Numbered from the stretch's first letter, positions 38,099 to 50,148 are shown. The stretch is 64,000 bases of DNA from Neodiprion pinetum (GCF_021155775.2 NC_060236.1:16976519-17040518); one strand, 5' to 3'. Made by a program: numbers and translations. The notes: generated by a model not told the origin, from the sequence alone.

Positions 38099-39004
38099 AA
38101 CTGTCCAGAAACTGGTGAGTTCTATCGATATTTTGGGTAGTTAATTATACAATAATAAAGAGGCTCAATCATCGATTGCTTGTTTTGCTTGTGAAAAGAT
38201 GCGTGGACTAATGTTTGAAAGTAAAGTTTGAGTTCATACGTTTCATCAAGAATAAGCATAAAGATTGGTTCACAAAATGCTCACAGTCAAAAAATGTTAT
38301 CCAAAATTTGTCAGTAGTTGATCTGTAGTTCACTACTTCATCATTTCTCCTTGCCAGTACTCGGAAATAACATCGACATCTGGAGAACATTGTGGTTCGA
38401 AAATTGACATTGAACATAGCATTTCAGGCACTGCCCTTCTCACAATTCTCATCCGACCATGGACTCTCATCAGTTTAGTAAAACATGGCAAGATCAGCGG
38501 AGTTGAACCCGACCGCAAGACGCCGACTCGGGTACTAGCTGATTGTGAGAAGGCCGCTTGATCCCAGGGATGTTTACGAGCAGAGGGTTGTTTGCGGTGC
38601 TGTTTCCTCTTCCCACAATCCGTTTCTCTTTTTCTGGGCTGAAAAGGAACGGAGGATTCCAGCATCCTATCATCTCGGCAGACAAACACATGTGCTCCAT
38701 AACGTGTGTCGCGGTTAGCCACCCGCCGTGTTGGTGCATGGCGCGATCCTACACAGCGGATGACGGAGGATGGGAGTCGGATTTGATACAGCGGGTCAGG
38801 TCGAGCTGGAACTATCTCACAGAGTCGCTTTCGAGCGTTATTCAACCTGACGTGGCCTGAAGGCCCCCTTCCTCCAGTTTATGGTTATGGGTTTCCAGAT
38901 CTAGGATAGACGCTCGAATAGATTATGGCAGCGGACCGCCACGCGATCCCAATCGCGGCTTCGAGCCCTCGTATTCAATTACCACGAGCTTTCCATCTCA
39001 CTTG

Positions 39005-39550
39005 GTAATCGAATGGCCATGGAGGAGAAGGAACTGCATGAACCAATTGCGGTCTTCGAAAAGGCGAATCAGAAGAAAAGGGTTGATTCAGTTTCGGTGT
39101 TGACGAGACGCTGATTTTTCCGATTCAACAGTGTCATTATTCACCTCAGAAAGGGTTCTCGCATAAAATCGGATCCGATCATCCGAGTTCCAAAAGTCTG
39201 TTACAGGCTAGACTATAACATTACGCGGTGTAAGTCTGATTCGTTTATCGGGAGCGTGGCGTACGAGCATGAAGAAGAAGGAACCGTGCTGGCTAATTAA
39301 GGTCTTGGAAAAGGCGATTGAAAGAGATTTGGGATTATTTCGTTTCTGTTTTAACTATATACCGGCTCACGACGCTGAATAATTCTGCATTTTCGATGGG
39401 ACAGTATAACTATTTGGCTCAGAAGCGAGCTTAGATGTGAAATCGGAACAGCTTCGAATTCAATCGTCTGATTTCCGACAGTATGGTATAGACTAGCCTA
39501 TAACTGCATCTGGTGTGAGTTTGATTTGGCAATCGGGAATGAGGCGATGA
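39005..39550 (+). repeat. Two diverged ~250-bp tandem units
   Basis: 'gaaggaactg...aaaaggcga' near 39027 is repeated as 'gaaggaaccg...aaaaggcga' near 39277. Matching later landmarks include 'gactataac/gcctataac' and a closing 'tcgggagcg/tcgggaatg'. A partial third copy may begin near 39560. No coding frame. Confidence 0.55.
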
Positions 39551-40165
39551 AATTTCCAAATAGGAAGTGAAGTTGTTCTACAGGCATGATGGATGGTGCG
39601 GCTCGTTAAACTAGATCAGTTAACTGGTAGTTACCTCGGAGCGTTGGAGGTTGGTGTAAACCGCATTCGGTACATATATATATATAGAGTGCAAGTACAG
39701 CGTAATGCCAGCGCAGCGCTGCGTTAAATGCATTCGCGGGTGCATTTACGCTTACGTTTCAGTTCTTTGCACCTTTGGGAAATCACGATTTGGCTAGCTA
39801 TGAGAGCTGCAGTTACGAAACAACACTGCACGTATAATATCCGCCAACTCTGTGTCGCGGCACACGCTGCAGGGAAAGGCAGAGACACGACGTGCATGAG
39901 GGAACGTGCACAGCTGCAAGGATCAACCACAATTTAAAACACATCAAAAACTCCCGTCTTCTGTAATTACTTACTGCAGACATCGACGTATACGACTTCA
40001 CTTGTTTTCCTTCCCATACATCAGGTGCACAAATTCATGTCTTGCCTTTCTTTCGCCGATTCTGACAACCATTTCAAATTTGAATACTTACAGATTCTTT
40101 TATGATTTTTAAAAAGTTTCGGAAAAATACTTTCGGAAAGTATACAGTGTGAATGAGTGGAGCTA

Positions 40166-40375
40166 CTAACGTAACTTCAAAAAGACGTGTACGCGGTTGC
40201 TTGTGACAGGGAGTATATTCAACACTGGATTCTTTTCGTGTTCGAGCTGGAAAGAAACATTGCTGAAGCCACTAAAATGATTTGTTGCACTTTTGGTGAA
40301 AGTATAGTTACTCGTGCAACTTGAAAGAAGGCCTTCTTTTTCAGCTGGAACGCGATATTCCTTATCAAAGACCAT
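40166..40375 (-). CDS. Unidentified ORF, 69 codons
   Basis: It starts with ATG, ends TAG and is polar with several Asn-X-Ser/Thr sites. A TATA-like 'gtatacatatat' lies about 110 bp upstream on the minus strand. No domain recognised; possibly chance. Confidence 0.15.
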   Translation of the reverse strand: MVFDKEYRVPAEKEGLLSSCTSNYTFTKSATNHFSGFSNVSFQLEHEKNPVLNILPVTSNRVHVFLKLR

Positions 40376-43300
40376 GATTTACACATCTATCTCGGAGATT
40401 GTGTCATTCATTCGGCTTGTTAACACAGTGTTTTGAAAGCGCAAATGTCAGCATTCTAAAATCATAAAAGCATTGATATATGTATACTCCAGCTCAGACT
40501 GGTTTTCAAGATCTACGAAAATAAGAAAGAAACTGATTGAAGTTCTGTAGAAAATGGTATATAAAATCGACGACAATTTACCGATGTGGACTATATAGGA
40601 TATGTTTTGTGGTCAATTCGGAAATTCGGGATTGTATAGTGCAAGATTGACACTAAATTATAGTCTGTAGAAGTCCGTGACGCATTTTCTCTCACACTGT
40701 AAACCTCATATCGAGCATTTTCTCGTTATGCGAAATATCAAAACCTCTTCAACTCGGCCACCGTCTCTTAGTTCCAGATTTAAACCAAATTCGAGGTTGG
40801 GATAATGGAAAGGTGAAAGAAGGATTATCTCCTTGGCCCCGCGCGCTAGACGGATGCTAATTTGAAATTTTAATACAGAAAGCTTCGAGCTTCGTCACCG
40901 GCGCGACGGTTGAATCTGTTGTCCGTTTTCCTCGATGGGATTTGAACTCACTTAGACTCGACTTAAGAACACGCAATATTATTCTAAAAACGGGGTGAGC
41001 GAAGATACGCCACGTAGCTTAGAAATGAAACGAGATATTATAATAAAATCCAACAGTATAAGAAAAAAAGAAGATAAACTTATCTACCACTCGTATAGAA
41101 AAAGAAATTCTTTTTAATTAGGAACGACGTGTTTGTGGCAAACGACAAAAGCCCTGGGCGGCAGGTGTTTATGAACTTACACACGATAAGTAATAAAACC
41201 TGTCAAGCGATGCGAGTGTGCACGCTCGCACATGCGTGGATCACACGCACAGAGTAGAGTGTCCGAGCCACGTCGCTGGGACAAAAGTCCTTTGTGTATG
41301 GTACAAATGTTTAGGCGATGTAACTTTGTCGCGCGTGGTATGCGTACGAAATTTTTTGCTAATTGATTGTCTACTTAAGGCACGGGGCGTCACGGTTCGG
41401 TAACAACGTGGGCTACAGTCAAAAGTTTGCCAATTCACCGCGAGACGGCGACCATATAATATCACACGTTCAGCCGCAGTTAGGAGTTGTTTGCAGTTCC
41501 AATTCGCAAACTTCCTGTACGGCAAAACGTTCTTTGAACGGCTCTTTGACCGGTATTCAACTTACGCCTCACCCTTCCAAACTTCCGTCCATACTTCAAT
41601 AAGCTTAGCGGTGCTTACAGAAGCCGCGAAGTGTCAGTTCTTACAATTACCGTTCGACGTGAGTCTGGATGATTTCACACCAATGTGACTAATTTAAATT
41701 GATTCAATTCCGGCATTCAAGTCATAATGCAATGATCCAAAGGTCAGTAGGATACGTCATAGGATGATAGATAAGTTCTGGTACGCTGATAAATACCCTG
41801 CGGGTGGTCGTAATAAGGAGAATGTTGCTGAGTTTTCACTCGAAGTTACAAAATAAGGTCTCCGACTTTTTTCCATCGAATATCGGAATATAAATGTTCG
41901 AAATCACGTGTTTTCAGTTTCAGATGTTTCCTTGTTCTAATAATTCCGAATGAATGTCCCAGAACGTTGTAGAAGATACAATCGCAAAATGTCTTTGGAA
42001 ACTGGAATAAAATACTTGCTCGGCGCTGTGGAACTGAGATTTGGCTGTCAAAGTTCTTCGTCCTTGCATTCTTCCGATTCTACGCTCGCTCACGTCTTCC
42101 CTTGAGGTGACTGTCAGAGTTGTGCAGAGGCTGGATGCGGGAGGCCGAACAGACGATAGAATTTCCACGGAGAAAACAATGGGGCCATTGTCGGTATTGC
42201 CAGACGAGCTCTGAGGCCTAGTGCAGCAACAGTAAGTTCCCGAGAAGTGCAGTGGCGGCGGTAAGGAGGTGGAGAAGGAAGAAGAAGAAGGAGCGCAAGA
42301 AGCGTGCCTGAGACATTCCGACCCGTGGTTTCATGGCTGCAGATAAAAAAGCTCAAGGAGGTACATTTTCTCGGTTGGCGGAGTAGTGCCGCCGGAGTTA
42401 CTGCACATCGGCCGAGAATGGTCATCGCGGACTCATTCACATGCAACATGTTATCGACTACTGGGAAGACACTTGTCGTATATAGGCATGATCACAGCTA
42501 GCCAGCTACGCGAAAGGATTGTTTTACAAGCGTACAGGATGAGTCCACCGTGCTGCGAACTCCTTCGCTAAAATAGACGGCCAGTTCTTAGCCACTGTTG
42601 CTGCTACAGAATGCCGATTCATTCATATTCCGCTCTAGCGAGAAAACGCATCGTTCCGATTAATTCCAATCCTTAAAGAACTGTCAGCGAGTACAGTCTT
42701 GTCGAGAAATAGCAGCTAGGCAAAACAATGATGGAGTGCAACTTCGTGACATGGAATAAGCAAAAGTGGACAATTCAAAATCAATTAGACCTGTCGTGAT
42801 CAATTACAAGAGGTCTGCAAGTTTACGGATCGATCGGTCGTATTGGTTCTTAAACTGCGAGGTGTCGACGGTCGTTACATTGTCAATGGGTTCTTTGGGC
42901 TAGATTTTTAGTCATAAGCATAACTTCATAATTTATGAAATATGATTTTCTGTACCGCAGTGTAAAAGAATGAGGTAGTGCAAGTCCGAGAAGAAGAAGC
43001 AAAAAGTAATCGATACAACTACCCGACAAAACACAAAGTATGTTCTATCACACAGCCGAGACAAATTCCGATCGGGATAAAACTGGCAGGATACCTACCA
43101 TAAACAGAGGAACAACCTTATCCACAAAAACAACCTCAACAGTGGTAAGAAATTCATGGTTACACGTTGATGTAGCAAAAGCTTTTGGAACGGTATACAT
43201 CGTACCAATAATACAGCTCGATGAACTCGGAAAAATACAGGCAATCGAGAGGCTGTTTAAGAAATAAATCTAAAGCAAAGTTGACATCATTTTCATTTCC

Positions 43301-43816
43301 CATTCACGTGCTGAGCAGAATTTCAATTCCACGCGACGCACTTTCACAAGGACACGTGGGCCGACCGTCACGTCGTTTGTGTTCTTTCATAATATATAAT
43401 TGAACTCATGTGGTATTTTTTCGTGTCTAACTTTTCCGCCGTCTGTGTCCAAGTATGCGTGTGTTTATGATCTGAGAAACGCCGTGTCTACTTTCACGTA
43501 TCTACTTGTAATATCTCCGCACAGGTTTTTGCCATTTGGCGTAACAGCAGATGCCAATAAAGTGCTGTGTACGTACCTGCCTTACGACCGGAAGTTGACT
43601 GGCTTTTCTATACGGATTCTTGTTACACCACACTTATAGAATGATCTGATCGCATGCTCGCTGTGCTTTATCGCTTTGCTTCAAGTGTTTCAGCATGTTG
43701 CTTTTTGTGCCTCCTAAACAGCAGAAGGCCGCGAACGGAACAAGAATTGTTGAAGAAGACACTCTTCATTTGAGATAACTGCTTAGGTAAGAAAGGCAGT
43801 AGAAATTAAGTAGTTG

Positions 43817-44026
43817 ATGGACTTGTGCAGCAGTTGTCTGCAAAGCATACAAGACCCGTACGAAGAATCGGAGAGGGAAACTATTGGCAACTGGAATCCT
43901 CGCGAAGAGTGGAACTGCGGTGAAATATCACTCGAAAAACAGCAAAAATTTGGTTTCGAGCTGAACGAATTGAAAGTAGTTGTTCGAAAGAAGAACTATG
44001 TTCAAATTACTAATTTCGGAAGATGA
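43817..44026 (+). CDS. Unidentified ORF, 69 codons
   Basis: It starts at ATG 43817 and is rich in Glu and Lys with three Cys near the N-terminus. No family recognised. It lies near the right edge of the island, before the rep-like frame. Confidence 0.15.
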   Translation: MDLCSSCLQSIQDPYEESERETIGNWNPREEWNCGEISLEKQQKFGFELNELKVVVRKKNYVQITNFGR

Positions 44027-44673
44027 TTTATTAAGAATTTACCAGTATAAAAACATTGGCATTTCTTATCTCGCATTGTGAAAATTGATATTTTGTACGA
44101 TTCATGCTGCATGAGTTGTTGTCCGAACAACGAATAATAATTCAGTTATGTCTAATGAAAAAAGCTGGAGACGTTTTATCATACTATTATATTTCATTTA
44201 TTCTCTAATTAGCAATGCGCTGATCGACAGTTTTCATTCTCGAACTATTGCACACTATTAATATCGATAACTTTTGAGACAAAATTATCCTCAAGGAAGT
44301 TTAACTTCTAGATTTAACTGAAGAATGTTATTCTCGTGTTAGAAAAATGATCAGTCGTAAGACGAGTGATAAAAGTTTGAGAAAATTCATCCAAGTTGCA
44401 AAGAGTGTTCCAGCCAGATATTCGTAGGTATATGGATTTAGCGATACCCTCATCCTTTCAAAATTAAATCAATCACACGCATCGCAACAATAGACTTGCC
44501 TCTCCGCAAGATTTTGCTTAATTGAATCGATAATTGAATTTGGAGTAAAGGTTACTCGAGAAACAATATTGAGGTCCTCATCGGAAACTCCTGTTATCCT
44601 CTTGAAAGAATGGTTTCATCCTTCACCTAAGAAGAAGCGGAAAAAAAAACAATTCAAGATATCGAAAGCAATT

Positions 44674-45015
44674 TTATTTGCACCAATGATGGTGAATACG
44701 CACAAAACATATCTCAGGTACTAAGTAATCGAAATCGTTTTCCGTAAATTCGAATAGGAAATGCTGAGGTATCAGCATTTTGAGGAAAGGTTCTATGATT
44801 GGAACGTTCAAAATAATTGAACTTTCGTGTTTTTGATCGTATTCTGATGTGTTCAAGTTCATTTTACCCATTGGCCAGAAGTGAACAACTTGTTTGAAAC
44901 GGTCAAGCAATCTTTCATCACAGTAGAGTAATATACCGCAAATGTAACTGTTCATGAACATCCTGTCGTGCCGTACTTGCACAAATCCATTTTCATTTGC
45001 TCTCAGGATGAATAT
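44674..45015 (-). pseudogene. Rep-like reading frame (ichnovirus repeat-element family?)
   Basis: An open minus-strand frame of 113 codons to the stop at 44674, with no good ATG in its first part. Conserved-looking stretches are RANENGFV, NSYICGILLYCDE, VVHFWPMGKM, LNVPIIEPFLK and PEICFVR near the end. The even spread of aromatic and charged residues and the codon use argue for true coding origin. The pattern reminds me of the C-terminal half of ichnovirus repeat-element (rep) proteins, intronless genes of unknown function carried by campoplegine and related wasps. Upstream, the same frame has a stop at 45016-45018 but stays protein-like to about 45120, so this may be the 3' part of a broken copy. 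The identification rests on recollection of the family and needs a search. Confidence 0.4.
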
Positions 45016-45249
45016 TTAAAACAAAAATTCATAAAAATCTCTCAAGACTTCGATGATAAGCAAAATAGACTCACAAGCATTAGTCAGAACATAAATACCG
45101 AAATTTAATAGTTTCGAACGTCCTTAATTACGAAACCTTTTTTCGAATTTGTTGATATCTTAGATTGTGTGGTTCAAATTTGCTCAGGATAATGTCTACC
45201 ACATATTAGGGGTGATGTCGTTCATTCGCGTCCACAATCATCGTCGCAA

Positions 45250-45990
45250 ATGATGTTGAATGAGGTTCCTTCTCTTTTTCTGTCCATCCATCCATCTTTA
45301 ATCAGCTACGGTCCTTGGATAAAATCAACGACATGCATTCCCTTGGTTGCCTGCAACGCGAGCTTTATCGTTTGTTCAATGTCAGCGGACGCAAATTTTT
45401 CCATTCTATTTCCGTCCGATTCCAGTCGACGTCGACCACATCATCCCCGGTATCAGAAGCGAGGCACAAGTTCCGCAGGTTATACACACGGAAGTGCCCG
45501 GTTCGAGAGAACTGCGGAGATATTCGTGGTCGTTTTCATCCCATTAAATGCGCCAGCCTGACTGTCGTTCGTAGGCCTTTTCGAGCTCGCATGCTGAGGT
45601 CGAGAGGCCTATTAATAGGAAATAAATGCGGCAGGGAGACTCGTAAATATGTATACACGGGCGTATGTGTGTCAGTAGAGCCTATTAGGCCCCGGCGTAA
45701 CGTTGGAACAACTCGTCGTCGGAACGCAGTTCCGTTCCGTTCCGTCCCGTTCCGTTTCGTCCGGAATCGTGGAATGGTGGAATGGCGGCGCCCGTTACGA
45801 TTATTATACCGTACGTTCAGGAATGTGCATAATATATACGCGGGACGACTTTTTATTTTGCCTATGGCGCAAACTGCACGCTCCCTCACCTCGAACGGCT
45901 TATACAGCCTGTTTTATTATACGTATTATAAATAGCGAATTGCGGGACTCGACGTGACGCGAATCTGTTCTGAGGCCGGCTGGTTCGCCG
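45250..45990. other. CpG-rich patch with (CGTTC)n repeat
   Basis: All three plus-strand frames are open over long stretches, including the longest frame in the window (206 codons, 45315-45935). The product is Arg/Ser-rich, overlaps open frames on both strands and spans a CGTTC-type pentamer repeat at 45730-45762. I take it as compositional, not a gene. Confidence 0.4.
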
Positions 45991-45995
45991 AAAAA

Positions 45996-46064
45996 CGATA
46001 ATTTTTATCAATTTTATCATGAGATAGTCGCACCTTCGGTATTTATCGCGTTATGATGTTCCTG
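45996..46064 (+). repeat. Copy B of a recurring ~70-bp sequence
   Basis: 'cgataatttttatcaatttt' followed by 'atcatgagatagtcg', closely related to 63635-63702 and more distantly to 7985-8050. Confidence 0.55.
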
Positions 46065-46608
46065 GACTGCGAAGATCAATTGAAAAATTCGGAAATATTG
46101 ACACGGTGAAAAAAGTATTTCCGAGAATTTGTGGAAAATAATATTTTTAATGAAATGAATCATCGTACAGTGAAAATTCAAACGAATATACTCAATTTTA
46201 ACAATTTCAAACTGATTTGAAAAGACGCATCTATAGCTAAGCTTCGATTTGTAATTTCAGTACTTTTTATTTTTCAATATATGTTGAAAGAGATTTTTAC
46301 AATTTACGAATATAATAATTTGATAAATATTAAATTTCAGACTATGTCGTAATGAAGTGTATCAAGGAGCATCAATTCTATTTTCGTCTTAGTGTTTTTA
46401 ATTGATATAAGTGGTATTCGTAAGATCCTAGATTTTTTAGAAAATCACTTTTCTAGTAATCGCTTAGTTAGCCAAGTCACTGTTACAGCCGTAAACAATT
46501 TTGATGAAATTTAGCCAGTCAATTCGCTGTGAAAAAATGAAATTTAGGCAAAATATCTATGCAAAAACATCTGAAATGTAAACAAAATCTGCCAAGTTTT
46601 GTTTCGAT

Positions 46609-46818
46609 TCATTCGCGAAAAGCTTTTGTTTTCAGAAAATCATATTCTTTCGGATATTCATAACTTTGCAAATCACGTTTGTATACAACACCGTACAATT
46701 TACCAAAAGGGAAATCAATGGGAAGATTATATTCTATGAATTCATAAAAATGGGCTACGAACCTTTCGTACAATTCAAGGTTCGCATGCATCTCATGATC
46801 AGCGATTTCACGAGAACA
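46609..46818 (-). CDS. Unidentified protein-like ORF
   Basis: A 69-codon minus-strand frame ending TGA, rich in Tyr, Phe and acidic residues, with HFYEFIEYNLPIDFPFG and YGVVYKRDL stretches and natural codon use. No family is recognised. The opposite strand also has a 72-codon frame, so chance remains possible. If real it is probably a gene fragment or exon: the upstream end is at a TAG within 'gttagttag'. Confidence 0.2.
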   Translation of the reverse strand, partial: CSREIADHEMHANLELYERFVAHFYEFIEYNLPIDFPFGKLYGVVYKRDLQSYEYPKEYDFLKTKAFRE

Positions 46819-46943
46819 CTAACTAACGCGTTATATACAAAAAATCAAAGAAAGCTTCAGGGAAAAAATATTCAACAAATGTAAACAATACAATAATTAA
46901 ACAGAAGTAGCCAAGAAGGCTTAATATGGACACAACACATATT

Positions 46944-46963
46944 TCTCTCTCTCTCTCTCTCTT
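46944..46963 (+). repeat. (CT)n microsatellite
   Basis: About nine CT units. Confidence 0.9.
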
Positions 46964-46999
46964 TCACTTCGTCTGTCGCGTCTCTCCTCATTTCGTCAT

Positions 47000-48430
47000 G
47001 AAATTACTCGTCAACCGACTCGATTATACCGTCACATAACGTCTTCAAATAATTATCACCGCGTCAAATCAACTGATAGCCTAATTGCGCCAAAGCTAAT
47101 TATCATATTAGATTGATTGGTAAACAGTTCTGGCACTCTAGCACTAGCTATAATAGCTATGTTGAATAATCGCGATCAGCAGGTAGAATTAACAAACACG
47201 CCTACGACAGGTTATATTATTCGATGCGGATCTTCGTGTCTATAACATTTATTCAATTCGGATTGCAAGGATAAAGAAAATTGACAACGTTTGCCTCAAG
47301 TGTGCGGATGATTCATTGATAGGCAATCTCTGAACAAATTATGTCGATATCATTTTCATTTCCGGAAAGAATTAGCATTCTGTTCAATCTGAGGCTAAAA
47401 ACTTGTTACAGTCGTTTTCTTTGCCCTTCTATCAAAATAAATCTCGTCCCCCTTCACCAAGAAAAAAAAAAATAAATAAAATCGAAATGGTAGAACTGAA
47501 GTTCGATGGCACCACTAGAAAGTTATTTTTCTTTCCTTTCCGATGCTGAACGTTTTTTATTCAGTAGAACTTGAAACATCGGAATCTGTCAACTCTTTAC
47601 AATACTCGAAGATTTGTTTCACGTTTGCTGACGACGTAAAATTGGATTGTTTGGTGAAAAAATGATTCAAAATCTGTTATAGTATAATATTTTCTCACAC
47701 CTGATTCCTTGCGATAATGCTTGCAAACTTTTATCAGGACGTTGATTTGTGAAGCAAAAGATATCCAAGGGTGCTATTCTCATTTTAATTTCGATACAGA
47801 TATACTACATTACGACTAATACGTTAAAGTTCTTATTCAGGTTTTTTTTTCTCATTATTCATATAGACGGACTCGATTCAAGGCAAGAATAGATTTTATA
47901 AAAATTATGACACTACTAGTGTTGAAGTTGAAGAAAGAGAAAAAAAAAACTCAAACCAAATTGCTGTTTAATTCGATATTTGAAGAGACTCCAATGTTTC
48001 ATAGAGTTTAGGAGCAATGAAATGACATAACAGCGACAACTATGACAACAATGCAATTGATCGAAGCAGCGGCACGGGAATAAAAAATAACGACAATCAT
48101 CGTAGAAAAGAATGACGCAATCCAGTGTCTGCCTCACGGCTATAAGAACGTGTGACGATAATTGATCAATTGCTCATTAATAGTCAATAAGCTGCACTAA
48201 CCGGAGTCGTCATTTGTAGACAAGGTGAGTCGGCTCGGAATTAGTATAATGGCGATGTACCGCTGTAACTATAATGGCTGGTAGTTACTCACACAAGTAT
48301 ATTTATATACCTACATACATCCAGGCATCGGCGAGACCTTCTTGTAATCGCGTTGAGAATCTAATTATGCTGCAGTGATCGTTGTAGAGTCGATTTTTTC
48401 TGCCATTAATTTTTCATTCGCGATAGCAAT
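47000..48430. other. Non-coding, possible regulatory stretch at 47020-47250
   Basis: 47020-47250 is rich in TAATTA and related homeodomain-type strings with few long A/T runs, as is common in insect enhancers. The remainder shows nothing recognisable. Confidence 0.25.
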
Positions 48431-48434
48431 TCGC

Positions 48435-48525
48435 AGAGAAAAATTTCATTCGATAAAGATACTAGAAAACATTCTAGTAAAATGGACAGCGTTGTAATAA
48501 CTGGTCAAATATTGGTGGATTTATG
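48435..48525 (+). mobile_element. Decayed CACTG-family MITE fragment
   Basis: 'gagaaaaatttcattcgata' and 'actagaaaacattctagtaa' match the left part of the family element at 23682. The terminus has decayed to GCAGAG. Confidence 0.5.
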
Positions 48526-49004
48526 ACAATTATTCTGAGCAATCAATCGTTCGGTGTGATTACAGTTACACCACATTTTGCAAGTAAGGAGATGCAAAAA
48601 ATGATCAGCAGGTGAATAAATGAGTTGATAAGTACCATTAAGAAGTAAACGTTGAACGTTTCAATTCATTTATTCGTTATCATCATTTTTTTGCTGAACA
48701 TTCGTCAGGTACTAACGGATATTTTAAAATATCGAATGAATAGCGTATGGTTGAACGAGCTTCTTAATCAGCAATAAGACAAAGTGTAAAATTCATGGCT
48801 TCATAAGTAAAACCAAATCTGAATTCTACTGAGAAAAAAAAATGCAAGCGGTATAGTGATTCCATATAAGTCTTGACAAATTGTTGAAATGTAAAGATAA
48901 TTTACTTTGTAAAAATTCAATTCCCTAGAATCGAAGGAAATTATAGGTTTACGTGATAGTGCGTATTTTATGACGTTGAAATTCATTTTATTTCAGTGGC
49001 CATT

Positions 49005-49145
49005 AGCATCGGGCGATGATAATTGTACGGAAATTACGGTAATCGATAATTTTCCCGCCGTGTATTATTATCGATTACCTCCATCGATTTACATTGTATT
49101 TAAATTGTACCTCGATTATCACGATCATTTCCGAAAATATCACCT
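49005..49145. promoter_or_regulatory. Cluster of ATCGAT-type sites
   Basis: Within 140 bp there are TAATCGATAAT, TTATCGATTACC, CATCGATTTAC and CTCGATTATC. ATCGAT is the core of Onecut/Cut and DREF-type sites. The clustering suggests an enhancer, but nothing else supports it. Confidence 0.25.
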
Positions 49146-49459
49146 CCTCCTAAATGGCGCTAGTAATAACATCTGAGCTGAAGTTCGTGAATTTTTAGTA
49201 AGTAATCTATGAATATCAAAAATTTAACATGCTAAGTAATAATTTTCCATCAATCTTGCCTAAAACTGGGATATTTATCATTCACGGTGGTGATAATTGA
49301 AATTTCGCTGTACATAACCTCAAATATATCATAACAAGTGTAATCCAATTCAAAATATGCGACGTACACATACTTTAAGTCAAATATCAATTTTTAGTTC
49401 TTTATAACGCGAAGTTAAACATTTCAAAGAAAATATAACAATTGTGTCTTTTTTCTAGC

Positions 49460-49525
49460 CTGAAGATCGTTGGCGGGTGTCCGACCAAAACGTCCCTCAA
49501 TAAACTCTAATAAACCTGTAATTTA
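49460..49525 (+). mobile_element. Penelope-like 3' tail with a hammerhead-like motif
   Basis: CTGAAGA at 49460-49466 is followed by a GTTGG/CCGAC stem with a 7-nt loop, then AAAACGTC and an AATAAA string. CTGANGA, a stem and GAAAC make the hammerhead ribozyme core, which is typical of Penelope-like element ends in animals. Here the expected G before AAA is lost, so the ribozyme is probably inactive. No coding sequence precedes it within 250 bp. Confidence 0.5.
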
Positions 49526-49806
49526 AAAATATCCTACCTCGACGAAATTGTAAATTATTGAAATGAAATACAGATTGAAAATAAGAAAATCAAAGCAGCC
49601 AAGAGAACAAAAGCAAAATGTGGAAAACGAGATGAAGATAGTTTCCGAATCAGTCGCTGGATGACGGTGTTGATCTTCACTCTCATTGTTGATGTACCTA
49701 CCTACACACCTACGTTATGTATACATATATACACGCATGCTGTCGGGCATAGGCCGAAGGTATGAGATCTTTAATAAACGCATCCATTGTATGGTAATCC
49801 GTAAAT

Positions 49807-49918
49807 ACGCGTACGTACGTACGTATCGCGCATTTGCGAAAAGGCGAGCTCGAGTCAGATTCACGGTTCACAAGTAGGCATAAGGCATAAGGCGTAAGGC
49901 ATAAGACATAAAGCATAC
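49807..49918 (+). repeat. (ACGT)n and a GCATAAG minisatellite
   Basis: ACGT repeats at about 49807-49826. From 49876 to 49918 the heptamer GCATAAG recurs about six times with small changes. Confidence 0.8.
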
Positions 49919-50121
49919 GGTACGCCATTGGGTAAGCGTCAGAATGCAGCAGCAAACCGCGCGGCTACAGCTACGCGGCTAATAGCGTATGCAGCTCGCG
50001 ATTCGCGTAGGTGCGTGAACGGGATTATTCATATCTACTTTGTCACAGCTCGCATAAAAGAGAGCGGATTCCCCCCCCCCTCACTCGCCTGAACTTATTT
50101 TTCTTTTTTCAGGCGCATACA

Positions 50122-50148
50122 AACACACACACACACACACACACACAT
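50122..50148 (+). repeat. (AC)n microsatellite
   Basis: About 13 AC units. Confidence 0.95.

Larger units (their letters stand above)
33250..44640. other. Compositional island, possible integrated viral segment
   Basis: From about 31.4 kb to 44.64 kb no A or T run exceeds 8, whereas elsewhere in the window runs of 9-20 recur often. Apart from a 12-bp TA run near 39673, microsatellites are absent here. Base composition is more even, and there are local diverged duplications (35431-35857, 39005-39550). Several 60-90 codon frames look protein-like, but no gene could be named. A rep-like frame sits just beyond the right edge. No terminal direct repeats were found by eye. Alternatives are ordinary intergenic DNA under different mutation, or an old large transposon. 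Confidence 0.4.

Noticed and set aside
38333..38845. 170-codon minus-strand frame in the island
   Set aside because: Arg-rich, with other long frames on both strands overlapping; most likely compositional.
45315..45935. Longest open frame (206 codons, plus)
   Set aside because: It lies in a CpG-rich patch with several other frames open on both strands, crosses a CGTTC repeat, is Arg/Ser-rich and resembles no family.
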